Below, in pieces: positions 35,707 through 43,676 of a DNA stretch of 64,000 nt. Within the stretch, counting starts at the first letter, position 1; every line of letters starts with the position of its first letter. The notes below the pieces were generated by a model. That model was not told the DNA's origin, made no database searches, and saw only the letters and a list, made by a program, of their open reading frames with translations. The position numbers and the translations under genes were made by a program. The DNA comes from an uncultured Armatimonadota bacterium. Its GTDB lineage: Bacteria; Armatimonadota; Fimbriimonadia; Fimbriimonadales; Fimbriimonadaceae. The stretch is taken from assembly GCA_903904815.1 (NCBI GenBank), contig CAIVDU010000023.1, positions 51,346-115,345 of the forward strand. Direction: 5' to 3'.

Positions 35707-36099
35707 CTAGAGTTGAGTTTGGTCTCCGGCTAAGTCCTGTTGGGTGGGGAGGGAATGGTGTTCTGATCGCTCCTTGGCTTCACGACGGGCTACCTCAATC
35801 GTCGCGTGGACTTCACGCATGAGTTTATGGAGTTCCTTATGGCTGTCCATGACCGCGTCGTGCATCTCCTTTGCTTGCGCATCTGAAGCTTGGGAAAGGA
35901 CTTTTTGTCCGACCATGATGATGGACAAGAGCACGAGTTGAAGGAAAGTCTGGCTTATCCATTGCACCACTTGGAAGGGATCGTTCCAGTGAACACCGGT
36001 TCCTCCGTAAATCGCGAGGGCGGCGAAGATGTAGGCGCACCACATGGTGGCGACGCCGTTGGTGATCTTTGCGGCCACCCATTCGTTGAACTTCGTCAT
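35707..36099 (-). CDS. Small two-helix membrane protein with C-terminal coiled coil
   Basis: A 130-residue protein. Hydrophobic segments lie at about 17-33 (TMWCAYIFAALAIYGG) and 47-66 (QTFLQLVLLSIIMVGQ), then a charged helix to about 115 (KEMHDAVMDSHKELHKLMREVH). The layout recalls widespread small proteins found near potassium or iron transport, but no function is established. TAGAAT ends 8 nt before the ATG. The gap 35516-35706 shows nothing assignable. Confidence 0.7.
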   Translation of the reverse strand: MTKFNEWVAAKITNGVATMWCAYIFAALAIYGGTGVHWNDPFQVVQWISQTFLQLVLLSIIMVGQKVLSQASDAQAKEMHDAVMDSHKELHKLMREVHATIEVARREAKERSEHHSLPTQQDLAGDQTQL

Positions 36100-36174
36100 T
36101 GCGGCCTATTCTAACCACAATTGAGAAGAGCTTGCGATACGCAAGGGAGATGCCCTCGGTCGTAGAATGGCAAC

Positions 36175-38475
36175 GTGAATTCTCTTCGGAATGTTGGACT
36201 TTTCCCCGCGTTGATTGCTCTGACACCTCTTCTGGCGGGCGCTCAAGGTAAGCCGCCTACCGTTGACCCGACTTTTGGATTTCCTTTGCCTAAGCATTCT
36301 GGGGCGAATCAAGTCTTACCTCAAGATGCGAAGTGGATTTGGGGATCGTCGGTGCGAGATGTGCAGACCGTCTACGCCCGAAAGGCGCTCACGGTTGGGA
36401 AGCCAAAGGTGGTCAAGCTCTATGCGACCGCCGACAACTATTTCACGGTATCCGTGAACGGCACCAAGGTTGGGGGAACCGTCCCCGTTTCCACAGATGA
36501 CTTTGTTTGGGCCAAGATTCACGAATTCGACATCACTTCCCTCTTGAAGCCGGGGGCGAACGAAATCGCGATTGCGGCGGTTAACGCGGGCGGCCAAGCG
36601 GGATTGTTGTGCCGGGTCCAGGTAGATGGGAAGCCGGTTCTGTTCTCGGATCATACGTGGAAGGTAACCGACGTTCCGCCCAAAGACAGCTGGACTTCGG
36701 GCGACTTTAACGACAGTGGCTGGCAGGATGCCTCGGAATTAGGACCCGCCTCGATGTCTCCTTGGGGCAGTCGCCTAGCCGGTTGGCCGGCCGAATTGGC
36801 AACACAGCCCGCTTACCTTTACCACCTTCCAATTGCTCCGGTGCAAATTTCATATGCGCCGGATGTCAACCATCTTTCGTGGCTCCCCGCTACGAAGCAC
36901 GTGAGAATGGGACGGCCGGTAGGCGTTTCGGGACCTTGGAAGTTGATCCTGGACTTCGGAAAGGAGTTGACCGGGCGGGCGATCGTGACCGGTTATCACG
37001 GTCCGTTCGAGATCGACCCCGGTGAATCGACGGGCGAGGCGATCGAGAAGCCTTACGTGACCAGCAATTCATCGCCGTCTCCGTACAGCGCTTTTCGCTA
37101 CGTGGTGCTGAGCTTCCCGGCGACGGTTGATAAGTTTGAAGGGGACGTCACGCTTGACCATCTTTACTATCCCGTGGAGTACAAGGGCAGCTTTGATTGC
37201 TCCGACCCGCTGCTGACCCAAGTTTGGTACACGGGCGCCTACACGGCTCACCTGTGTATGCAGGAAGACATATGGGATGCTCCGAAGCGAGATCGAGTTC
37301 GCTGGATGGGTGACCTGCACGTTTCGGGCGAAGTGATCAACAACGTTTTTGCCGACCAGTTCCTGATGGAGCAGACCATGCAGCGGCTTCGCAACGATGC
37401 CCAGCGTGGTCATAAGCCGAGCGAGCTTCCGGGCGCCAACGTCAACGATATTCCCGGTTACACCTGCGCTTGGATTGCGGGAATGGCTGACTTGTATCGC
37501 CACATTGGGAATCGTGCCTACATCGAGTCACAGCATCAGGCGCTGTTGACGATGCTCGCGTTCATGCAGCAGGACTTCGATTCGAACGGGGTGTTTGCGA
37601 ACAACCACAGGCAGTGGCCATTCGTGGACTGGGCGCCGCTCTTCAACGGCGACACGCCCCAGGCGCGAGCCGCGACTCACCTGTTTATGGTCAAGGCCGC
37701 TCGCGAGGCGGTGTTCTTGCTCAATAAACTGGGGGACTCTGCGAACGCGGCCAAATACAACCAGTGGGCGGAGGACCTCACCGCCACGGCGCAAAAGTAT
37801 TTGGTTACGGACGGAACGTTCGGTGACCGACGCCAGGAGAACTCGATGGCGATCTACTCCGGGGTGGCGACTCCCTCTCAGGTGTCGTCAATCTACGACC
37901 GCGTCCTCAAGCCGGGCACTCCGGCATGGGGGATTACGACGAGCCCTTACTACAGCAACTACGTGCTGCTCGCCCTCAGTCAGGCGGGCCACACCCAGGA
38001 CGCCACGAACTATGTGCGAAGTTTCTGGGGTGGCATGTTGGCCGAGGGAGCCACCAGTTGGTGGGAGGGTTACGACCCGACTTGGGAAAAGAACAACTTC
38101 CACGCTCACCTGCAAGCCGATGACGGGACCGGCTACTTCGTGAGTCTTTGCCACGGCTGGTCGGCGGGCCCTACGAGCTTCTTGACGGAGCGTGTGTTGG
38201 GGGTTCGGTCGACGGGTGGTGGATTTAAGACTTGCGAAATTGCTCCTGACCTCGGGGATCTCGCTTGGGCAAGTGGCGCGGCGCCCACTCCGGGCGGGCC
38301 ATTGAAGGTGAACGTAGAGAAGTCGGGTTCGTCGATTACGGTCACGGTTGAAGTTCCGAAGGGCGTCTCGGCCAAGGTCACGCCGGGGGGCACGATCACG
38401 AAGATCGATGGAAAGGCGGGAGCAGGTGTGAGTACGGTCCTGGGAGCGGGCAAGCACGTCGTGTCTTCGGAGTAG
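36175..38475 (+). CDS. Secreted alpha-L-rhamnosidase-like protein (GH78 type)
   Basis: A 766-residue protein with a signal peptide (about 1-24). Residues 45-200 form a lectin-like beta-sandwich (AKWIWGSSVRDVQTVYARKAL; DNYFTVSVNGTKVGG). A central beta domain follows, then an (alpha/alpha)6 barrel with EDIWDAPKRDRVRWMGDLHVSGEV, corresponding to the acidic catalytic region of bacterial rhamnosidases, and GATSWWEGYDPTW, LCHGWSAGPTSFLTERVLGV near the end. It probably removes rhamnose from plant polysaccharides or glycosides. The GTG start lacks a Shine-Dalgarno site; TAGAAT ends 6 nt before it. Confidence 0.88.
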   Translation: MNSLRNVGLFPALIALTPLLAGAQGKPPTVDPTFGFPLPKHSGANQVLPQDAKWIWGSSVRDVQTVYARKALTVGKPKVVKLYATADNYFTVSVNGTKVGGTVPVSTDDFVWAKIHEFDITSLLKPGANEIAIAAVNAGGQAGLLCRVQVDGKPVLFSDHTWKVTDVPPKDSWTSGDFNDSGWQDASELGPASMSPWGSRLAGWPAELATQPAYLYHLPIAPVQISYAPDVNHLSWLPATKHVRMGRPVGVSGPWKLILDFGKELTGRAIVTGYHGPFEIDPGESTGEAIEKPYVTSNSSPSPYSAFRYVVLSFPATVDKFEGDVTLDHLYYPVEYKGSFDCSDPLLTQVWYTGAYTAHLCMQEDIWDAPKRDRVRWMGDLHVSGEVINNVFADQFLMEQTMQRLRNDAQRGHKPSELPGANVNDIPGYTCAWIAGMADLYRHIGNRAYIESQHQALLTMLAFMQQDFDSNGVFANNHRQWPFVDWAPLFNGDTPQARAATHLFMVKAAREAVFLLNKLGDSANAAKYNQWAEDLTATAQKYLVTDGTFGDRRQENSMAIYSGVATPSQVSSIYDRVLKPGTPAWGITTSPYYSNYVLLALSQAGHTQDATNYVRSFWGGMLAEGATSWWEGYDPTWEKNNFHAHLQADDGTGYFVSLCHGWSAGPTSFLTERVLGVRSTGGGFKTCEIAPDLGDLAWASGAAPTPGGPLKVNVEKSGSSITVTVEVPKGVSAKVTPGGTITKIDGKAGAGVSTVLGAGKHVVSSE

Positions 38476-38540
38476 GTGCCGACGGTTCGAGTTCAGTCTC
38501 GAAATGATAGATGTGCCCCGGTATGGCTCATTACTGCTTG

Positions 38541-38573
38541 ATAAGCCCGAATCATTCCGAAATTCGGGCCTAT
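38541..38573. terminator. Hairpin downstream of the rhamnosidase gene
   Basis: 12-bp arms with one mismatch (38541-38552, 38562-38573; core GCCCGAAT/ATTCGGGC), 66 bp past the stop. Confidence 0.6.
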
Positions 38574-38589
38574 CCGCCTGCAGACGGTA

Positions 38590-38709
38590 TCACGTGCTTG
38601 TCCAGTCGTTGACTCCGCCAGCCGCATCGTCCAGCATCGACTTGAGTGCTTCGAAGTTGGTCATCCAACTCGGTACGCGAAATTCGCCACCATCTGTCTT
38701 GACGATCAT
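38590..38709 (-). CDS. Possible small protein or gene remnant (39 aa)
   Basis: Within the 408-bp gap 38476-38883, a minus-strand frame reads from ATG 38709 to a TGA at 38590, with residues such as KTDGGEFRVPSWMTNFEAL that look protein-like. The frame stays open upstream to an in-frame TAA near 38810, giving an Arg-rich extension without a start codon. It may be a small gene with weak AGG site or a decayed end of a larger one. No other gene is visible in the gap. Confidence 0.3.
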   Translation of the reverse strand: MIVKTDGGEFRVPSWMTNFEALKSMLDDAAGGVNDWTST

Positions 38710-38820
38710 TACCTGTCCGCCTCGCTCCAAGTGGCGAGGAAACCGACCGCGAAGTATTGTCTTGTGCCACGAGCGGAGCAGACGATGCGATCCACCAAAT
38801 TAGTTTACGTGGACAAGAAA

Positions 38821-38851
38821 GAGCTCCGACGCATGTTTTGCGTCGGAGCTC
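38821..38851 (-). terminator. Terminator of the PEP-CTERM gene
   Basis: Perfect 13-bp arms (38821-38833 and 38839-38851; 5-nt loop). On the minus strand it is followed by TTTCTTGT, 33 bp past the stop. Confidence 0.85.
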
Positions 38852-38883
38852 TTACTACTTCTCCCAGTTTCGAGGGCGGCTCT

Positions 38884-39405
38884 TTAGCGGTTCTTTCGCT
38901 TAACGAGGAAGCCGAGTAGGCCAATCCCGAGGGCAGCGTAGGCCTCGGGTTCTGGAACCGGGTTCAGTGTGCCAGAGAGCACCGTGCCGCTGACGGCGAG
39001 TGATGGCCCCAATGTCAGAAGCGTGTGGGCCTCAGTTCCGCCGCCGACCAATCCTGCGTACGTTCCAGTTCCGTTCGTGTACGTCCAAGTGCCGTCCATC
39101 GACTGCGAAGGGCCGACAACTACAATCGACGACGCATTGTATTTGATGCTGAAATCGAGGGTTCCACCGGTTCCACTATAGATTCCACTACCGACCAAGG
39201 TTCCCGTATCAAACGAGTAATTGAGGCTCGACAGCGGGCCATACCCACCGTATTGAGTGTTTACGGTTTCCGAGACTACCTCGGTAGTTCCGCTTGAAGT
39301 TGCTAATCCTGCAGAAGACAAAAATAGGCTTGTGGCCTGAGCAGAAAGCGCCGCGCACATTATGCTGGCAAGTGTTGTGATTCTAAGGTAACTGATCCTT
39401 TTCAT
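38884..39405 (-). CDS. PEP-CTERM sorting domain protein
   Basis: Starting at ATG 39405 (MKRISYLRITTLASIM), with AGGGTG 6 nt upstream, gives 173 residues; a GTG three codons earlier lies inside that site. Signal peptide about 1-24, a Gly/Ser/Thr-rich secreted beta domain, then a C-terminal PEP-CTERM tag: VPEPEAYAA, a hydrophobic helix and KRKNR. Exosortase would process this tag and anchor or release the protein with exopolysaccharide; no exosortase gene is in the window. A 7-bp hairpin (39415-39431) overlaps the ribosome-binding site. Confidence 0.88.
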   Translation of the reverse strand: MKRISYLRITTLASIMCAALSAQATSLFLSSAGLATSSGTTEVVSETVNTQYGGYGPLSSLNYSFDTGTLVGSGIYSGTGGTLDFSIKYNASSIVVVGPSQSMDGTWTYTNGTGTYAGLVGGGTEAHTLLTLGPSLAVSGTVLSGTLNPVPEPEAYAALGIGLLGFLVKRKNR

Positions 39406-39635
39406 TGTTGGCACCCTGCTCGGGGAGCAGGATTCCAGTGTATGCCAAATATTGCTATTCGGAGCGCAATATATGATTTATTTGTTTTATATTTGTCTAA
39501 GATTAGCTAGTAAAGTGGAACTTTTTCTACCTAAGCAATCCGACTGAATGTCCGGCAAGAAAGTTTATAAAAAATCGCAGGGCATCAAAGTAACACTGAT
39601 ATCCTGCGATTTTATTGTGCTAAGTATACAAACTA
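39406..39635. promoter_or_regulatory. AT-rich intergenic region with leader hairpin and palindrome
   Basis: It contains the leader hairpin CCTGCTC/GAGCAGG (39415-39431) directly before the PEP-CTERM start, an ATATTGC/GCAATAT palindrome (39449-39472) that recurs near 63.9 kb, and about 70 bp of unusually AT-rich DNA (39470-39540). The promoter of the PEP-CTERM gene must lie here. No coding sequence is seen. Confidence 0.5.
39571..39613 (-). terminator. Intrinsic terminator of the DUF3472 gene
   Basis: AAAATCGCAGG/CCTGCGATTTT arms around a 21-nt loop. On the minus strand it is followed by TTTTTTATA, 23 bp past the stop. Confidence 0.85.
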
Positions 39636-40931
39636 TTAATAGTTTACAGGCGGCAGAACCAAGTCTTTAGGTTGGTCCCCTTTAGAGTCTCGGACAAGAA
39701 TCGTCCCGTACTCCGTTTTGGGCTCATCGAGATAACCGCCGGTTCGGAGCGAGAAGCGGTCGCCGATTGCTTTGGCCGCATAGTCAAGTCGGTCGGCTTT
39801 TCCGGTACCGTCGTGAGTGAATCTGGCCTGGACGAGGCGCTTCCATAGACCGTCGCTGGTTCCAATCCACCCGTTTCCAAACTCGGCCAGTCTTTCGAGG
39901 TCGCCATTCGATCCGCCGAAATTCTCGTCGAATGAGTAGAGACCACGGAGAAGCTTGCCGTCCTTCGGTGCGCGGAAGCTTGCGATCAACTCCCACTTCT
40001 TCTGTTCTGGGTCGAAGAAATATCCGCTGTAAATCGTGGCCTTGCCGTCAACCTTTGCGCCGACGAGGAATCGATAGGTTTTGTTCAAGACCCACGGGTA
40101 GACCATGTGGCTGTGACCGCCGGTGCCTTCGTTGCCGAACGCGCTTGCGATGACCCCGTCGCCTTTGGCGATGAGACTCGTTCGGTTGTCTGCCGTCACT
40201 TGGCTGGGGTCGTTGCCCGAACCACTGTCCCAGACGGAAAAGATCACCCTTCTCTCGGTGCGACTGTTCACCTGAATTCCGAAATAGCCTCGGGAAAAGC
40301 CGCAGACCTCGTAGTAAGTGTATAGCGGCTCTTTGCGAGGCGTGACTTCGTTATAGAACCATGCAACTTCCTCGTCCTTGTCGATTGGATAGCCGAGGTG
40401 CACGGAAGCGGTATTTCGTCGTTCCTTGAGGTTGAATTGGGCGCCGACGGTGGAATCCCCGCTCAATGAGATCGATTCGATGCTGGGGTAAGTGGCCCCC
40501 GAAGTGGAAACACCTTGGAGATTGATGGTCTCATAGCCCGCTCGGCGAACCGTCACGGCAGGAAAGGGAACCGCGACGAGCTCGTCACCTTTGCCTACGA
40601 CGGTCACGATTGCGCTGCCGGCGACTTCGCCCACGGGGCCACCGAGGCCAATCATTCGATCCACGCCTGATTGGGTTCCGATGATCAGTCGGAGTTGGGC
40701 GGTCTGCCCGATCGGAAGCCGGACGTTCAGTACGGGCTTCAGCGAACCTTTGTTCAGGTAGCCATGCCACTGAATCGACTCGTCTGGGTTCGACCAGCCC
40801 TCAATGCCTGTTGAGGAGACTTGTAAGCGATCACGATTGGGTACGCCGTAAGCGGTGAAGGCGGGAATAACAAGTTCCGAATTCTGTTGGGTGACGCCGC
40901 CAATGGCGCAAAGAAACAGGCAGGAGAGCAT
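39636..40931 (-). CDS. DUF3472 family secreted protein
   Basis: A 431-residue protein with an N-terminal signal (about 1-15). Residues about 40-190 are a beta domain like DUF5077. Residues about 200-360 match DUF3472: YYEVCGFSRGYFGIQVNSRTERRVIFSVWDSG, EGTGGHSHMVYPWVLNKTYRFLVGAKVDG and YSGYFFDPEQKKWELIASFRAP. This family often sits among polysaccharide-degrading genes but has no proven activity. TAGACT ends 7 nt before the ATG, without a Shine-Dalgarno sequence. Confidence 0.87.
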   Translation of the reverse strand: MLSCLFLCAIGGVTQQNSELVIPAFTAYGVPNRDRLQVSSTGIEGWSNPDESIQWHGYLNKGSLKPVLNVRLPIGQTAQLRLIIGTQSGVDRMIGLGGPVGEVAGSAIVTVVGKGDELVAVPFPAVTVRRAGYETINLQGVSTSGATYPSIESISLSGDSTVGAQFNLKERRNTASVHLGYPIDKDEEVAWFYNEVTPRKEPLYTYYEVCGFSRGYFGIQVNSRTERRVIFSVWDSGSGNDPSQVTADNRTSLIAKGDGVIASAFGNEGTGGHSHMVYPWVLNKTYRFLVGAKVDGKATIYSGYFFDPEQKKWELIASFRAPKDGKLLRGLYSFDENFGGSNGDLERLAEFGNGWIGTSDGLWKRLVQARFTHDGTGKADRLDYAAKAIGDRFSLRTGGYLDEPKTEYGTILVRDSKGDQPKDLVLPPVNY

Positions 40932-41071
40932 AACTTTTAGTCTACAGGTTCGGCGGAAGCAGATTTCGCGCGAATTTAGTCATCTGAACGAGCAAAGGAT
41001 TGATCAAGAGTCGATTTTGGGACACGGCAATCCGAGAGGATCTTGCTCCGTTCGCGTAAAGTGTCTTAACT

Positions 41072-41905
41072 ATGCTCACGCACGCATTGATGCTCGTCGC
41101 TTTATCAGGGTCCACCCACTCGGTCAAGCCACCCACCTGCTGCGATATGGCGGCCTTTACGAAAGACCCGGCATTCTTGGCCGCACACCTTCGGCCGGCG
41201 CCGGTGAACTTCAAATTGAAGGAAGGAAACACCGTCTCGTTCTCCGATGCCAATGGCAAGAGCGCCAGTGGCTACTGGGTCGGGGCGAGCAAGGGCGCCA
41301 AGGCAGCCATTATCATGGTCCACGAATTTTGGGGCCTGAACGACTACATTCGACGCGAGGCGGAGACCTTGCACAACGAGACGGGTTATGCGGTTCTCGC
41401 GGTCGATCTCTATGAAGGAAAAACATCGACCGATGCCCAAGAAGCAGCGAAACTGATGCAGGGCGTGGACGGAGTTCGAGCGGCGGCGATTGTCAAGGGC
41501 GCGGTTGGCACGTTGAAGTCCGGATCTCTCGGATTTAAAGCCAAGAAGATCGGCAGCGTAGGCTACTGTTTCGGTGGCGGTTGGTCCATGAAGACAGCGA
41601 TTCAGGGCGGAAAGGACGTCAACGCATCCGTCATGTACTATGGCTTGCCGGACAAATCGCCAGAGGCGATGGCGGCGCTCAAGGCGCCCATCCTCTTCAT
41701 CCGGGCCACTAAGGACAAGTGGATTAATGCCGATGTGGAGAAGGGATTCTCCAAAGCGATGAAGTCGGCTCACAAGTCGCTGTCGATTCGCGACTACGAT
41801 GCCGACCACGCGTTTGCGAATCCGAGCAACCCTCACTTTAACGAGACGGCAGCTAAAGACGCCCATGCCCACGAACTTGCGTTCTTCAAGAAGAACCTCG
41901 GCTAG
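41072..41905 (+). CDS. Dienelactone hydrolase family alpha/beta hydrolase
   Basis: A 277-residue protein. An N-terminal hydrophobic stretch (about 1-18) could be a signal. The alpha/beta-hydrolase core shows IIMVHEFWGLNDYIR (oxyanion region), nucleophile Cys166 in GYCFGGG, Asp215 in ATKDKWI and His246 in YDADHAFANP: the Cys-Asp-His triad of dienelactone hydrolases. Typical substrates are lactones from aromatic degradation. An exported aromatic-dioxygenase homologue occurs at 14 kb but is not adjacent. Confidence 0.92.
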   Translation: MLTHALMLVALSGSTHSVKPPTCCDMAAFTKDPAFLAAHLRPAPVNFKLKEGNTVSFSDANGKSASGYWVGASKGAKAAIIMVHEFWGLNDYIRREAETLHNETGYAVLAVDLYEGKTSTDAQEAAKLMQGVDGVRAAAIVKGAVGTLKSGSLGFKAKKIGSVGYCFGGGWSMKTAIQGGKDVNASVMYYGLPDKSPEAMAALKAPILFIRATKDKWINADVEKGFSKAMKSAHKSLSIRDYDADHAFANPSNPHFNETAAKDAHAHELAFFKKNLG

Positions 41906-41933
41906 GCGCTTACCTTGCGCACTCCCATCCGTC

Positions 41934-41959
41934 TGTGACCCGGTCAATTCCGGGTCACA
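41934..41959. terminator. Hairpin between dienelactone hydrolase and moaC
   Basis: Perfect 10-bp arms TGTGACCCGG/CCGGGTCACA with 6-nt loop, 28 bp past the stop. No T-tract. Confidence 0.65.
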
Positions 41960-41979
41960 TGATCTAAGCTTAGGGTGAG

Positions 41980-42435
41980 ATGCTTTCCCACACACGTCCC
42001 GACGGAACGGTTCAGATGGTGGACGTCACCGGGAAAGTCAGCACCGTTCGAACCGCGACGGTGACGGGGCTCCTTCGCATTACGAATGCTCATCGCGAGG
42101 CGCTGAACCATCTTCCCAAGGGGGATGCGATCACGATCGCCCAGATCGCGGGAATTCAAGGGGGCAAGCGATGCTCGGAACTGATTCCGCTTTGCCATCC
42201 GATTCCTTTGAACAAACTGGACGTCGATATTCGGCTTGAGGAAGCGGGACTGGCGATCGAGGCTACCGCCAAGACCGAGTCGACAACCGGAGTCGAGATG
42301 GAAGCTTACGCGGCGGTTGTCACCGCCGGAATCACCTTGATCGACATGCTCAAGGGGGTTAGCCCCGACCTCGTCTTGACCGACGTCACTTTGGTGCGGA
42401 AGACGGGAGGCAAAACGGAATGGAATCGAGAATAG
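41980..42435 (+). CDS. moaC: Cyclic pyranopterin monophosphate synthase
   Basis: A 151-residue protein, the normal MoaC size. With MoaA it converts GTP to cPMP, the first pathway intermediate of molybdenum cofactor. Motifs: MVDVTGKVSTVRTATVTG, GGKRCSELIPLCHPIPLNKLDV, and the TESTTGVEMEAYAAV active-site segment followed by DMLKGVSPDLVLTDVTLVRKTGGK. AGGGTGAG lies directly before the ATG. The 3' end overlaps moaB by 16 bp, so the two form an operon; moaA is not in the window. Confidence 0.95.
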   Translation: MLSHTRPDGTVQMVDVTGKVSTVRTATVTGLLRITNAHREALNHLPKGDAITIAQIAGIQGGKRCSELIPLCHPIPLNKLDVDIRLEEAGLAIEATAKTESTTGVEMEAYAAVVTAGITLIDMLKGVSPDLVLTDVTLVRKTGGKTEWNRE

Positions 42436-42899
42436 GCGTCATCACGGTCAGCGATAGTCGATCCGAGACCAATGATCTCAGCGGCCCGACGGCGGTAGCA
42501 GTTCTGCGTGACCTTGGTTTTACGGACTTCGAGATGAGGATTGTCACCGATGAAGTCGTCGAGATTCAATCGGCAATTCTCGACCTGATTGAGAACTGTC
42601 AGATGGTGTTCACCACTGGCGGAACTGGATTCTCGCCAAGGGACGTCACTCCGGAGGCCACGATCCCGTTGTTGGACAAACGAGCCGACAACTTGATCGA
42701 ACTGATGCGATATCGAGGACTCAAACACACTCCACTCGCCCATCTCAGCCGAGGTGTCGCGGGGGTCGTCAAAGGCGTCCTGGTGGTGAACTTGCCCGGA
42801 TCTCCCAAAGCGGTGCGACAGAACATCGAGGCGCTGTCGCCGTTGCTCAAGCCGATTCTCGAGAGCCTTTTCGGAGATGGTTGCTCACACGGCGGCTAA
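42420..42899 (+). CDS. moaB: Molybdenum cofactor biosynthesis protein (MoaB/Mog family)
   Basis: A 159-residue MoaB/Mog-type protein that adenylylates molybdopterin before metal insertion. Motifs: GVITVSDSRSETNDLSGP, the FTTGGTGFSPRDVTPEAT nucleotide/pterin loop, and LVVNLPGSPKAVRQNIEAL. It overlaps moaC by 16 bp and converges with a 4-bp overlap on the VOC gene. MoaB and Mog cannot be separated with confidence from sequence alone. Confidence 0.93.
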   Translation: MESRIGVITVSDSRSETNDLSGPTAVAVLRDLGFTDFEMRIVTDEVVEIQSAILDLIENCQMVFTTGGTGFSPRDVTPEATIPLLDKRADNLIELMRYRGLKHTPLAHLSRGVAGVVKGVLVVNLPGSPKAVRQNIEALSPLLKPILESLFGDGCSHGG

Positions 42900-43588
42900 G
42901 GAAGAGCTCGTAAGACGCTGTTCGGACTGGAGAATTCGAATGTTCCGCTTTCAGTCGAGAAGATGACTCGAAGGGGTAACTCCTCGGCAGCCACTCCGGT
43001 ACTCGGAAACCAGATTCGCCCCTTCTCGACGAGGATAAGTAGCCCTTGTACGTCTCCCATCGGCATGAAGGTGGGACTCGATTCCTTATAGGCATGGACA
43101 CCACATGACTCCGCCAGGACGCAGGCCAAGTTGGTGACGTCTCGTGCCGCCATGCCGACCTCGCTCACCGCCATCAGTTCGGTGATCACAAAAGGATTCT
43201 CGGGCGGGATGCTCTTTTCAGAGGGGACGTCATGCCTGGCGATGAGTTCGACGATGTTTCCGGATGGGTCATAGAAGTAGATGGAATGCGCTTTCCACGA
43301 CTCAAAGTGAAATAGGGGTTCTCCGTCGTCGTCCGTCAACAGGGAGATACCGACGGACTCCACAAATTGCCTTGCGGCATCCACTCGTTTTTCGGGGATG
43401 TCGATTGCGAAGTGGTACTGCCCATCGAAACCGGCTTTATGAAGAAACACGAGCTCGGTGGTTCCAGCAGCGATGGTGAGGGACAGCCCCTGGTCGTCGA
43501 CGGACACCGGGAGCTTCAGCACCGATCCGTAAAACTCCGCGAGGTCCTCGACGTTGGCCGTCCATAGCTCCAGCTGTTCGATCTTCAT
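42896..43588 (-). CDS. Glyoxalase/VOC superfamily protein
   Basis: A 230-residue protein. Residues 1-120 form a VOC domain with the usual beta-alpha-beta-beta-beta modules (MKIEQLELWTANVEDLAEFYGSVLKL; AHSIYFYDPSGNIVELIAR), with a candidate metal Glu in the last strand. Residues 130-225 look like a second, degenerate VOC-like module. Specific activity cannot be told. Single-gene unit. Confidence 0.85.
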   Translation of the reverse strand: MKIEQLELWTANVEDLAEFYGSVLKLPVSVDDQGLSLTIAAGTTELVFLHKAGFDGQYHFAIDIPEKRVDAARQFVESVGISLLTDDDGEPLFHFESWKAHSIYFYDPSGNIVELIARHDVPSEKSIPPENPFVITELMAVSEVGMAARDVTNLACVLAESCGVHAYKESSPTFMPMGDVQGLLILVEKGRIWFPSTGVAAEELPLRVIFSTESGTFEFSSPNSVLRALP

Positions 43589-43676
43589 GGCTTAGTCCAT
43601 TTTCCAAGTCCAGTTTGCAGTCCGGCACGATACGTCCCATACTTGGCAGGGCTTCTTGCCCACCTCCGAAATCACC

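Noticed and set aside
39415..39450. Sigma-54 promoter before the PEP-CTERM gene
   Set aside because: TGGCAT is present but no GC-type -12 element lies at the required distance.
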